64,000 bases of DNA, from positions 59,367,854 to 59,431,853 of the forward strand of contig CM042011.1 in NCBI GenBank assembly GCA_023525715.1, given 5' to 3'. Source of the stretch: Cichorium intybus (Eukaryota; Streptophyta; Magnoliopsida; Asterales; Asteraceae). Positions 1-14,879 of this stretch are shown here, piece after piece. The notes beneath the pieces are model-generated. The model did not search any database and was not told the DNA's origin. It saw only the letters and a program-made list of their open reading frames with translations. The number at the start of each line of letters is the position of its first letter. Positions within the stretch are counted from its first letter, which is position 1. Position numbers and translations under genes: made by a program.

Positions 1-1689
<1,689 letters not shown>

Positions 1690-1690
1690 T

Positions 1691-1734
<44 letters not shown>
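1690..1734. repeat. (TG)n(TA)n compound microsatellite
   Basis: About nine TG units pass directly into about thirteen TA units. A C-rich tract lies just upstream at 1630-1660. Confidence 0.95.
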
Positions 1735-1739
<5 letters not shown>

Positions 1740-3878
1740 AAATGAAAACACTAAAAAGGTAGAGAACACAAGTACAAATCTGGTCCCTCCAAATATTAAG
1801 AACTATGGCTTACATTGATCTGTTTTTTATAAGAATAAAAAATGACTAAATTTATTTATAATCTTTTTAAATAAAATAAGGGTATTTTAAGTAATCTTGG
1901 TATCCATGAAATAAAGAAATTGATTTAAAGACTGCTAAAACCTGGTGCTCTCTATCTCTCCATATGTATACCTATTCTCTCTCTCTCTCTCTATGTGTGT
2001 GTGTGTGTGTGTTAAATCCCTAAATTAGCTGCAGATTACCACATACACGCCGTCGACTACCTCTACAGAACCATCTTCCTCACTCCAGACCTCTACCGCC
2101 ATAGAGGGAAGGAGATAATAGATGTTCAACAGCACACATGGAATATCTTATAGTTCTCTATCTCTCTCGATTTTTGGAGAATAATGAGGATATTGGGAGG
2201 CACACATGAAGATCGGACCATCAATCTTGTTCACGATAATCTTCTACCCTACCTAACATCACCGACCTTCACCTTCTTTACTTTCTGAAGCCTACCCAAC
2301 ATCACCAACCTTTACCTTTGTTACTCCCCTCTTCTGATTCAGGGTATCATCATGTTCTATGTTTTTTATGGATACCACCTGGTTGATAGAAGGAAGAAAG
2401 AGGGTCACTACTAGTCCTTTGTTGTTGCTGAAAAAACACACACAGAGATAGAAAGGAATTGGGAGTCTGGATACTATTCACCGCTTTTATACCTCCCCAT
2501 TCCTCACCATTAACACCATCAAGAACCCATATTCATGCCATCATCAACGGAGCACCATTTTCACTACAAATTATAGTCCTACCAAGGCAGGGGGAAGAAA
2601 GGCATACAACAGAACACATCTACAAGCAATGCATGGTAATTATACATATTATAATATCTCATAAAATTAGATTTCCTAAATTAGATGCAATATTTTGAAG
2701 AAAGCAATGTTCAATATTTAATCGATAATTCCTTTTTTTGACCAGATCATCTTTTAAAACTAAGTTTATTAATTCTCGTTTTAGATAAATGCATAAAGGA
2801 AAACAGATTTGATTAATACTTGTTGTAAATAAATACATAAAGAAAAACTGGTTTGATTAAGACTAGTTTTTGCTTCAATAATAATCAATGATTATTGAGT
2901 CAAAACAGGTTTTTGTTTCATTAATCATTAATGATTATAATTAGTATTCTTTAATGATTATAACTAGTATTATTTAATTAGAACTAACATTCGTTCTCAA
3001 ACTCTATTCATTGATGATTATAACTACATTTGTTAATGATTACAATCTTGCACCGTTCTTTTCTTTACTTATGAAAATTAAATTATCTATTGCATATGAT
3101 TGCCTACCAATTGTTTGTTATAATTCCTGAATGAAAGGCTTGATTCTATTTATTCGTTCCATGCTTCCAGTTGAGCCCCTTTATGGATGTGTGAGAAAAA
3201 ATGTGTGTTCTGTTAATGTTTTATTGTGCTTTCTTTTGTTTATTAAGTTAGTTTGTATCCATGTGTAAATGATTAGAATACCAATTATAATCATTTATGA
3301 TTATAAATGATTAGAATATCATTTATAATCATTTATTATTATTTATTATTATAACTATGACTATATAAATTTCTAGAATAATAATTAAAATTATTTCTGA
3401 TTATTACTATAGACAGATTTCATATGGTACTTATAATCATATATAATTATAATTATGACTATATAAAAGCAACTAGAATTTCATTATTTGTTTATCTTTT
3501 TTCTCATTCAGTATTCATTTTTACGTTTCTGTTAAGGAATTCTAAAGTCATCTAATGCATTATGAATTCCGTTCGTCTTTATGATTACATACTATTCATA
3601 CATGAGTAAAAGTATTTTAGTACCGAGATCTTATATTCATACATGATTGTGCGTTTTTTAATTAAAATAATAGTGTAATCATTTTTATGTAACTTAGTTA
3701 TGATCATAAATGATTAGAAGTAACTTAGTATGCATGTTATAATGATTAAAGGTTAGTTATTTCTATAATCATTTATATGATTAAAGGTTATTTATTTATG
3801 TTTATTATTATCTAATCATAAATGATTAGAAGTAACTTAGTGTAATCAATTGTTTGTCTTTGTTTTCATTTAATATTA
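1735..3878. other. AT-rich non-coding region with short palindromic repeats
   Basis: No gene is visible. A (CT)n(GT)n microsatellite lies at about 1976-2011. From about 2880 to 3860 the sequence is crowded with degenerate palindromes built on TAATCATTWATGATTA. Confidence 0.6.
3870..3878 (+). repeat. 9-bp target-site duplication, left copy (TTAATATTA)
   Basis: TTAATATTA immediately precedes the left terminus. A perfect copy follows the right terminus at 4836-4844. A 9-bp duplication is characteristic of Mutator-like elements. Confidence 0.85.
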
Positions 3879-4835
3879 GAAAAAACTATAAAAATGTTCC
3901 CTGTGGTTTGCAATTTTTCCGGGTTTTGGTCCAAACCTTGACAATTTTGGATAAATGGTCCTTTTGACAATCTTTCGTTGTGGAATTAGTCCCTGTCCAA
4001 ATTGAAAAGTCTATTTTACCCTTTTAGGTTTTTTAATCTTTTTACCCATTTACATCTTTTAATAATTAAAAAGAATAAAAATTCACCAACCCTCTCTCTT
4101 TCTCTCGTACACCCACACACACATTTCCAGTTAACCCATGCTTTTCCGGCAACTGCTCCGGCAAACCACCGCCTCCCCAATATCAAAGCTTCATCGGATC
4201 TTCCCACCAAGATCCATCTGCGCAACCCTAATTTCCCACTAACAACAACAACCGAGCTTTTGATCCAACCAATATTTATGATCAACAAACAAGAATTCAG
4301 ATGCAACTACAACTATTCCAGTTGATCCACAACCTTCTGATCCAAGCAACATTTGCGAATGTGATTTCGAAGTTGATACTGTAACAGAATTTTGCAGCAA
4401 GTTTGAATGCATCTGGTCCACCAAGAAGTTGATGAGGTCTAAAGTTTTGTTTGGCAGGAAAATTGGGGGCACAATCCATCAGTTTTGCGTAAAATCAAGA
4501 GCAAACGTAATAACCTGAGAGACGAAGGGATTGATTGCAAAGAAGTTGAAGCAGCAGCAATTAGAGCTAAGGACTGACTAAATCTGTGACTCTATGAACC
4601 GCTTCTTCGACAAAATTATCAAGATTATCAATGATTGTAACCTTGAATCCTTCGTTAATTTCACAATGAAACATTGTCAAAAGGACCATAAAAGGGTAAA
4701 TTAGTCATTTCAGTTTGGACAGGGACTAATTTCATAATGAAACATTGTCAAAAGGACCATTTATCCAAAATTTTCAAGGTTTGGACCAAAACCCGGAAAA
4801 ATTGCAAACCACAGGGACCATTTTGTAGTTTTGTC
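3879..4835. mobile_element. non-autonomous Mutator-like (MULE) element, 957 bp
   Basis: Long terminal inverted repeats of roughly 145 bp begin GAMAAAACTAYAAAAATG. They carry CCCTGTGGTTTGC and TCCGGGTTTTGGTCC in both arms. The element is flanked by a perfect 9-bp TSD. The interior (about 4090-4600) is richer in GC and gene-like in texture, with a CT-rich leader. It contains a stop-free stretch on the plus strand near 4440-4580. No transposase is present, so it depends on an enzyme in trans. It belongs to the same superfamily group as the elements at 22929 and 38816. Confidence 0.85.
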
Positions 4836-5423
4836 TTAATATTATATAATTAAAGCTAACATAATGTATGCTATTGTTTTTTAGAAGTGATGACCAATTA
4901 CATATAATTTATGGTTATGATTTGATTCAAAGTAAAGAAAGGAGGCTATGATTGATTCAAGAATGTGTAAGTTGATTTTTATTTGTAGTTTTTCTTATTT
5001 AAAATGCTTTAATCACTTATGAATATAAATATATAAATGTATGAAACTAGTCTTGACGAATTCATTTATAAACATAATTATATAAATGTATGAACCCAGT
5101 CTTGACATATTCATTTAGGAATATAGTTTTGTCATCGTCATTATATTCATTGATGATTATTTAGTTGTTTTTTATTCATTAATGAATACAATCAAATACA
5201 AGGAAAAAATGATGATTTTTTATTTTTGAAAAAAAATGATAAAAATATATTTTTTGATTCATTAATAAAAATTGATTAATTTAATATTTAGGTAATTACC
5301 AGTCAAATCTCTAAATTTTAGAGAATTATGATTTTATTTAATTATATTTTAATTTAATTAAAAAATACAAATACTAATATGTCATTATATTTGATTGGTC
5401 CATATGTATTCTCATGTTCTGAC

Positions 5424-5426
<3 letters not shown>
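4836..5426. other. AT-rich non-coding stretch
   Basis: I see no gene or defined repeat here beyond the right TSD copy at its start (4836-4844). Confidence 0.5.

Positions 5427-5519
<93 letters not shown>
5427..5519. repeat. (AT)n microsatellite
   Basis: Uninterrupted TA run of about 93 bp. Confidence 0.97.
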
Positions 5520-5522
<3 letters not shown>

Positions 5523-6885
5523 AATGTATAAACATCAATTATTATGTGACTATGTGACTTCATTTCAGCCAATCATTTCTAAAGGATACTATGGTAAAAT
5601 TAAAATAATAATTAATTATTTATATTTTATTTATATACTAATTTAAGTCATTGATTAATTATTTCAAGATTAGCACATTCCTTTTTTTTTCTCTTTTTTC
5701 TATCACTCTCTCTCATCTCTTCTTATACGCTCACCATCATCCATCATAAATAAAATTCGAAATTCGATCATCAAGGTGCTCCAACTCGCAGTCTCTATGA
5801 TCTTCATCTTCCCCAATAAATTGCTTTGAACAAACCTGGCATACAGATTTCCGATCTACACCTCTTCTTTTTTTCAGTCAATCATTAAGTCAGTTTTGAA
5901 TGTTTTTATTGTTCGTGGCATCGGAGATGTCCAAAGTGTAATTTCTCCGATTGTTGATTTTTTTGGTTAAGTTTGTCATCAGACTTCCGATCGACGCCTG
6001 TTCTCCTCAGGAACATGTATGCAATTATGATTTCATCAATTTTGATTTCCGATACTTTAATCAACGCTACACAGGTACCGATCGACACCTCTTCTTCTCA
6101 GGACCACGTATGCAATTCTGATTTCATATATTTTTGGTTTTCAAAAGTTTAGTTTCATCGAATTCTGATTTCAGGTCCTCTCAATCAAACCTGAGTAAAA
6201 ACAATTTCATCGAAATTTTAATTTCTTTTATTTCTGATCGATAGTTTAATTTTTAGTTTTCGAAAATTGAAGAATCAATTTCAAAATCGATTTCAAAATC
6301 TGATTCCAAACTTGATAAAAAAAGATCGATTCCAAAATTAAATTCAATGTGCTTTGTGTAATGTTTGAAACACTAACGTGAGAATGATGAAACAAAACGA
6401 TTTGGCATGTGTTGAAACAGTCTCATGAGAATGTGGATTAGTAACGACAATAAGAAAATTGTTGTGGGTTGATCATTCTCTTGAGAATAGTTTCTAAGTA
6501 GGCATTAAGGCATAAATTTTCATTCATCGGCACATACATGATAATTCTCATTAGAATACATTACTGATCATTAATAATGTTGTTCATTCTTAGTCATTCT
6601 TTTGTTTTTCCATAAGAATATGTAAGAATGAAATACATTATAACAAGAGAAAACTATTGATTCTTAACCATTCTCATGGTTTTAGTGATATGAATTATAG
6701 CATGAGAATGGTAAGAGTGAGATACATCATAACAAGAATTTAATATGATTATGATAAGAAGTTAATAAGATGTTTACTATTTTGCTATGAATTGTATATT
6801 TCCATTTCCTATTTTTTGCTGTGAATTATATATTGTCAAGAAACTATGGCATATTGGTTTTTTTTTCAAATGATTATACTTGAAA
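5520..6885. other. non-coding region with a short diverged repeat
   Basis: A unit reading CCGATCGACRCCTSTTCTYC plus downstream sequence occurs at about 5987-6036 and 6078-6128, 91 bp apart. A poorer copy lies at about 5850. The CT-rich block at 5670-5720 resembles a plant 5' leader, but no reading frame follows. From 6400 to 6760 short palindromes built on ATTCTCATGAGAAT recur. Confidence 0.5.
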
Positions 6886-8972
6886 CTAGCCAAATACTCG
6901 CACGTTGCGCAAGTGAAAGTTATATAGTTAAATTTTTAACAAATATCTTGTGAAAAATGATTATGTCATTAAAATTAATTATAAAATAATAATTGTAATG
7001 TTAAGTTGATATATACAATTGCAACTATTTTGACTAATATTACTTAATAAACTTTATCAGCAGCTTATGTATTAATTAAATTAAACATAGTTCTTGATTT
7101 AGTATTATTTTTAACTATTGTCTATTGTAATGATTAATTAATTTAAAAGTTACTTATTTGACCATATTTTAATATTGATCATGACGATTATTTAATATAT
7201 AAACGATAGGTAAAAAACCTAAGTAAAAAATTGATTAATTGTATTGAATTATTTCATTCAATATTACAACTTTTAAACATTTTGCTAAGACTAATAAACA
7301 CTTACACCAATATTTAAAGTTGGTTAATTATCTCGAAATATTTCTTTTAATGTGAGAACCCCTCAAATTCCATATGAAAGTTAATTAACTATTAAAACTT
7401 AATAGACATTGTTAATTTATGTTACTCAATTGACACTTATAATAGTTATTATTATTATTCTTTAACGTTATCTCTTAATAAATGAGGAAAATGTTAATTT
7501 GATTTGTAGCACAATATGAGTTTTTATAAAAGAATATATATTAACATTAAAGATTAAGAAGTTGACTTAGATTAATATTTCTATTTAATAATTCATAAAT
7601 TAAAAATACGTAAAAAATATTGTTAGTAGATTAATAAACTATCTTAAATGAGTAAAAAATTCTTAATTTAAACGAATTATTATTTAATATTTTTACATGA
7701 AAAATCTACGTGAGTAACGAAACGAAAAAACCATTTAACCAATTAGTTTTATTAATATTCATACTTTTAAATCAATGATCATGTATCTCATTTAGTTTAT
7801 GATTTTTTTGGAGCGTTTTAAGTTATGCAAACGTCGTTTCAATCTAAAATAAACCACGATATTCCTTTTTTTATTCAGAATTACTTCTATAAAATTAACC
7901 ACATGCGGTTGTTTAGTTAAAACATCCAAAAATTTATTTGTGCTTTTTGTTTGCTAATAATGAATATAATTAAATCATTGCACTTTTTATTTATTGATTG
8001 TGGAGTGATTATATAAATCGTAATATACTGAATAACAAATAGTATAAAAATCAATACTATAATTTTTAGAAAGAATTTCATGATTTCACATATCAAAATC
8101 TAACAAATAACAAAATGTATGAAACAAATAATAACATAAGAGCATCGAAACGTCTATAATAACATTTATATTCATAAACCACATCAAACCTTTCAAAGTC
8201 ATAAAAATTGTAGAAGCAATTTCATGATTTTATATATCACAATCTTACGAATAACAAATACTATGGAAAAATTAAATAATACAACTTTTGATGACAAAAA
8301 GTAACTATTATAATATTTTTATTATAATACATCAAACACTCATAAATCATACAAATAAGCTAAAAACAATTTCAAGAAAAAAAGTAAAAACAATTCAAGA
8401 ATACATAAAATCAACATACGTTTGATATACTTTCCCATCTCTTCTAATCTTCATACTTCAATAAAAAACACTTGAAAGACATGAATGTTTTTTATGAGAA
8501 AAAAATCTACTTATATAGCAACAACATGTATAAATGAGAGGAATACAAAAAGGTTTTAGTAAATATTATTAATTTAAGAAATATGAAGAGTCATTAAATT
8601 TCAAATATAATTCTGAATTTAGTATTATCTTAATAAATAGATGTAACGTTGTGTAATTTATAAATTTATTTTACTATTAGTTATTATTATTAATTAATTT
8701 TAAGATTACATAGTATTATTAAAATTTTATATAGACTATCCGTGTAGAAAGTTTTAATAGCACTTAATATCTTTATTATAAAATCACTTATTATATTAAT
8801 TATTATTGTTAAGTAATTTTGAAAGTTATAATATTATTTAAAGTTTAGAATTTATTTTCTTGTACTTATTTAACACTAATTAACTAATTTATAATCATTA
8901 TTAGAAAGAAAAGGAAAAGCCCTGGGAGTTTCAAATTAATATTGTAGAAGTATTTTTGCTTCTTTTATAAGA
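6886..8972 (-). mobile_element. Helitron-like unit 1 (3' end at left)
   Basis: Read on the minus strand, the left edge ends in ...GTATTTGG then CTAG followed by T, preceded by a GC-rich near-palindrome (CTTGCGCAACGTGCGAG). That is the usual Helitron 3' layout: a hairpin about 10 nt before CTRR. The right edge on the minus strand starts TCTTATAAAAG after an A, as a Helitron 5' TC end should. No target duplication is present. The interior is AT-rich and non-coding, so it is non-autonomous. No Rep/helicase frame is visible. Confidence 0.55.
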
Positions 8973-9892
8973 TACAAGGCGAATACCCACGCGTTGCGCA
9001 GGAATAAAAATTATATAATCAAAATACTAACAAATATATATTATGAATAATAATTAGTTTATTGTTGTTAACTATAAAATAATACTCTTATACTAAAATA
9101 AAGGGTTGATATACACTTTTGACATTATATTTAACAATAAAAAAATAGATATCTATTAGAAAGCTGAAAATTAAATATTTTAAAGTAGTTATAATAATAT
9201 AATGCAATTAACAAATAATATTCAAATTAATATGCTTGAAAATAGATATTTAGTTATTTTGCATCATAATTATTTTGCATTTATTTGCAACAGAAAATCA
9301 AAATACAAAAATAAAGATAAATATATTATATCATAAACAAATATCATCCCTCGTCTCATTATAACATTTTTATTTTTAAGATTTGTTGCTTCTCATATCC
9401 TACACAATTGCACTAAAATAATTCAATCGTCTTTCATGTGGTTGAAGTTAACTACTTATATTAAACCACATATTCAATGAAAATTAACTGGTTCCATTAA
9501 ATAGTTATTTTAATGTCAAAACTCTTTAATTCTAACTAATATTACTTATCATTAAATCACTATAATTCCAAATGGTTTTAACCTTAATATAGTTAATTAA
9601 TACTTATGTAATTTAAAATAATAAATAATACCAACATTAAATATAAAAAATCATGTATTTTCAACTTCAACTCAATTGGTTGTTGAATGTTGATATCAAT
9701 TTTAAATAATAATTTGTTTAAATACAAAATAATAACAATATACCAATTGATCAGGCTAGAGGCTATCGTATACCGATTCAACAAATTTTACACATTACAA
9801 TACAATAACATTAAAAATATATTTTGTCGTCAAATTTAACATCTAAAAGCAATTTATTTAAAATGAGTTACCATAATAAATATTAAAATATC

Positions 9893-9993
<101 letters not shown>

Positions 9994-10165
9994 CTTTATC
10001 ATAACATTTATGAGTACAAACTAAGAATATGAATGGTTTTTGTAATTATTAAATTAATATATTAATAAATAAACAATAACAAATATTTGTTAATCATAAT
10101 TTTAAATCATTTATCATCTTTTTTTTGAACGACTCATTGATCATCTATCACATTAAATTGATGTC

Positions 10166-10334
<169 letters not shown>

Positions 10335-10996
10335 AATAACAAACATATCAAACATTGATCTTTATACATAACAAAGAACAAATAATACGAAAGAAAATTA
10401 ATACAACAACTTTTAATAACATAAAAATCTTAAAACACCTATGATAACATTTATATTCAAAAACAACATATTGAACATTTATAAATCATACAAAAAGAAC
10501 ATATAAGTACCAACATACATTTGATATGTTTTCTTTTTTGAGAAAATTTATCAAACTCTCGTTTTTTTATCGTTTTACTAAAAAAAGAAGATTATCGGTA
10601 TTGTAGATTTACCTCTCATCCCAAACTATATTATCCGAAGAAATTTAACATTTTAACCATTGATGCTTCAAAACTCATTTCTTCCTCTTCATACTTGCAT
10701 CACAAACTCTTCAAAATATGATGATTTTTGTGAGAAAATCTTGTTTATATACTACTAACATACTCACTACATATTAATGAGAGGAAGATAAAAAGTCATT
10801 AGTTTTATAATTATGAAGAAACAATTAGTTAAAATCTATTAAATCTAATAATAAGAAGCCATAAGTTAGAAAACTTTTGAGTGGTAGTTATTTATTGCTT
10901 GAAAGTTGAAAAGTTATGGAGGTTTCAAATGAATATGGTGCAAGAATGAGACATCTCTTGAACCATATCATTTGGATGGCCTCCTTTATAAGATTT

Positions 10997-11035
10997 ATAT
11001 AGATATAGATATAGATATAGATATAGATATAGATA
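10997..11035. repeat. (TATAGA)n hexamer repeat
   Basis: About six TATAGA/TAGATA units directly abut the 5' end of Helitron-like unit 2. The same hexamer abuts the 5' end of unit 4 at about 25784-25836. Confidence 0.9.
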
Positions 11036-11207
11036 AATGTGAGCTTTGTTATGTAATTTGATGGTTCTACTACTTTCATTCAAACTATTGAATTAAATAA
11101 AATTGAAATATTAAAAGAAATTTAGAAAATTAATGGAAATATGAAAAGACATGAGAGTTTCAAATGAATGTGGTGCTTTGAAATATGCCTCTATTATAAT
11201 ATATACT
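11036..11207 (-). mobile_element. truncated Helitron-like 5' end
   Basis: The last 120 bp (gagtttcaaatgaatgtggt ... gcctctattata) match the right-end sequence of the other Helitron-like units and of the fragment ending at 26585. No matching 3' end is present, so this is a fragment lying just before unit 3. Confidence 0.45.
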
Positions 11208-11215
11208 AGGCGAAT

Positions 11216-13504
11216 CCCCGCGCGTTGCGCAGGAACAAAATTATGTAGTTAGAATAATAATACATATGTTTTGTTAAAAAATATATAAGTCATTGTTATC
11301 TGGTATGTACTAACAATTGTATATAAGAAACAAAAAGTTGATGTATCACTAATGAATTATCTTATATCAAGACATTGTTCTAAAAAAATCAAAAAGTAAA
11401 GAAATGATTAGTTTAATAATATAATAATAAATAAACAATAAGAAATTTCAGGATAATAGTTAAAATAAAAAAAGAAATCATAGTATAATTGGAATCAGTA
11501 TTGTGGAAGTTTTTAGACTTATTGGTAATGAACTAACATATTTTTATTGTCAACACTTAAACAACTAAATACTAATGTTTAACTAAAATAAAATGTCTTA
11601 ATTAATATGATAATATCATTATAATATTTAACTTTGTCATAATATTTACAATTACAAACTAATGATAATGTTTGTATTGATTTAATAAACATACTAAAAG
11701 CGTGTTTTTACGTACATTTAATTCTAAAAATTACATATACAATAAAATTAAAATCATGTTTCATCATCTATTTTAAACAATTAAAAACTAATATTTATTT
11801 AAAATGAATCATCATGATTCAATTTATAATATCATTATAATATATAGTTTATCATAATATGTTGATTATAAACTAACGTTAACATTATTATTAAAAAGAA
11901 CATGAAAAGTCATAAGAGTTTTAAATAAATGTGATTGAAATAAAAATACCTCTATTAATAATTATAATATGTAGGTAATAGTAAAATGTACTTATATATT
12001 AGCAAACTTCATTTATTAGAAGATAATTATAATATATGATGAAGTAAGTATTTTGTAAAAACTATTCAATTTAATCAAATTTAAGTATATTATATGTATG
12101 ATTTACTAAGTATTTTATAAAATCATTCATTTCGATCAAATTAAATTATTAAATTATATTTTTATTACAAATGCAAGAACAATTATTTATTGATCTACTT
12201 TCTTTATTTTTTTCAATAATCTCTTCAATTATTCATGTGTTTTTTTATAAATCACAAACATAGCATATGAGTAAAATAATATTATTTTTAACACTCTCAT
12301 TAATGGTTTACACTGATGAAATTTAGACACATGTTTATCAAAAACATCTCTTCTTATTACATTTATTTAACCATGGAAGCCATATATACAACAATTACTT
12401 CTAATACGTAAAGTTAAAAATGAAACAAACAATTAAAATAGGATTATCTCAAAATACAAATAAACACGACATCATTGTACTAAAAATTATAATAGAAACA
12501 TGAACGACCAAACACGATGACAATATAATATTAATATTTTTTTCACACACACTTGATAACAAAATCTGAAAAATGTGAAACAAAAGTATGAGTGACTAAA
12601 AATAGAAGTGAAGCATGATTTGAATATTTTAGTGTTCTTTTATTTGTAGAGCCTATTAACCATATCAACAACTTCTCTTCTTATTACATTTATTTAACCA
12701 TGAAATTTATGTATATAACAATTACTTTTAATAAGTAAAGTTGAAAATGAAACAAACAATTAAAATACAATTTCTCTCAAAATACATATAAACACGATAT
12801 CATTGTGTTAAAAACTAAAATAGAAACATAAAAAAACAAAGACATAAATGTATGTATAGAAATATTCTCTTTTTTTAGAGAAACATGACAACATAGTATC
12901 AATCATAAAAGTAGCAATCATAATATCAATCATGACAATCATAATGTGCAATAAAACTTGACAACATAATATCAATCATAAGAATATGAATAAAAATGTT
13001 CTCTAAAAATTTAGAAAAACGAACTATATACAAATAAATTACATAAATTTTTTTTAACCCATATAACTTTACATATTTGTGCCTTATTTTTCTTTTTCAT
13101 GCACTCTACATAACAAAATCTAAAAAAACATGAGAAACGAATGTGTGAGTAACCAAAAAAAAAAAAGAGACGCAAGTATGATTTGAATATATAGATGATC
13201 TTATATAAGCACAAACTAACTTTTTCAATTCTTCATATTTGAATAACAAATCTCTCAAACACATGTATTTTTTTTGTGAGCAAAACTTACTTATATACTA
13301 CTAATATAAGTTACAATGTGCATGAATGAGGAAAATAAAAAGTCATTACTAATTAATAATCATAACTTAAAAACTCTTGAGTTGTAATTATTAAGTACAT
13401 ATAAATTAGAAAACTCTTGAGTTGTAGTGGGAGTTTCAAATGAATGTGGTGTTAGTATATGAGTTATCTTGAATCACATCATTTCAATGGCCTCTATTAT
13501 AAGA
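11216..13504 (-). mobile_element. Helitron-like unit 3
   Basis: The left edge on the minus strand shows CCTGCGCAACGCGCGGGG followed by ATTCGC and a canonical CTAG then T, the best preserved 3' end of the four. The right edge begins TCTTATAATAGAGGCC. The interior is AT-rich with no coding frame. A second, degenerate right-end-like sequence at about 11895-11965 suggests it is a composite. Confidence 0.55.
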
Positions 13505-13855
13505 GTTACAAGGCGAATACCCGCGCGTTGCGCAGGAATAAAAATTATATAATCAATATACTAACAAATATATATTGTGAATAATAATTAGTTTATTGTT
13601 GTTAACTATAAACTAATACTCTTATACTAAAATAAAAGGTTGATATACACTTTTGACATTATATTTAACAATAATAAAAAATAGATATCTATTAGAAAGC
13701 TGAAAATTAAATATTTTAAAGTAGTTATAATAATATAATGCAATTAACAAATAAAATTCAGATTAATATGCTTGAAAATAGATATTTAGTTATTTTGCAT
13801 CATAATTATTTTGCATTTATTTGCAACAGAAAATGAAAATACAAAAATAAAGACA

Positions 13856-13860
13856 AATAT
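13856..13860 (+). repeat. 5-bp TSD, left copy (AATAT) of solo LTR
   Basis: AATAT precedes the LTR and ATTAT (one mismatch) follows it at 22627-22631. The empty site in unit 2 (about 9325) reads AAATATATTATATC, confirming the duplication. Confidence 0.75.
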
Positions 13861-14055
13861 TGTGACACCCCATTTCTACTGCTTTCAAATACTATGGCTT
13901 TTCATATAAATACATAAATACAAAAATACGGTTTATCAAAAATCGTTAATTTTCATGCTTAAAAACAGTGGGTGTTACAAATCCATACCAAAACTAACCA
14001 CAGTAAGCAAGAAATGATTAAACATTGAGTCCAAGATAGGAGCTAACTCGAGCTC

Positions 14056-14060
14056 TACTC
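14056..14060 (+). repeat. 5-bp TSD, left copy (TACTC)
   Basis: TACTC precedes the 5' LTR and is repeated exactly at 19951-19955 after the 3' LTR. Confidence 0.95.
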
Positions 14061-14095
14061 TGATAGTGTTTTATTTTTACAATAAAACACTATCA
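14061..14095 (+). repeat. perfect 15-bp inverted repeat at LTR start
   Basis: TGATAGTGTTTTATT, a 5-nt loop TTTAC, then AATAAAACACTATCA. The same hairpin starts the 3' LTR at 17961-17995. Confidence 0.95.
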
Positions 14096-14879
14096 TTTAA
14101 AAGCTGTTTTATCGCATAAATACGATCAGAGGCACACAAAAACTATATTTCCGTGCAAAATAAAAGAATCCAGAAACCGCCTTAAAACATGCAAAATGCT
14201 TCTTCATAAACAGATACGGCTCAGACAGACCCGTCTAACCTACCCCATCTGTTAAAACCAAACAGTCACATTTTATAAGAATGCATGTTTTCACAACAAA
14301 AAGGCAAAAGCTCACATTCCAACGGCAGCTCCTGATGCACACCACAGACTCCCAACAGTCTGGCGGTGATAATAGATCTACTGTCGGGTCATCACTAACC
14401 CAAGCCAGCCATTTGTTTTCACATAGAAAACATCTCACAAATCACGGGGAAATCCTATTATGATATCATTAATTCTCTCAAAAGAATTATGATTAATTTG
14501 TCTACCGTCCCCAGACATCCTCACAAAATTGCAAGCTAAAAGAGAGAATATCTCATTTTTCATACACTGCACATCACAGCCCACTGCTGTGTTGCAGATG
14601 CAAATCTGCCAGAACTATGGTTTTACCATAGGAAATCCTGATAAGCTCAGCATCAAAACAGGCTTATATTAACAGGTGGCTGAACATGAATTACGATTCA
14701 TGTTTAACTTGAACAGAGTTCTCCGGAGCTGCTGGTGTGAGGACAATAAGAGGGATTTGTGTGTTAACATTTATGGTTTATTTTCAGGAACAAGACCCAA
14801 GAACTATAAAAGAACAAACCCGAGGAAGTGATGCTCAAAACCAAAGAGTAAAAAGGCGAAATACACATAAAAATACAGC

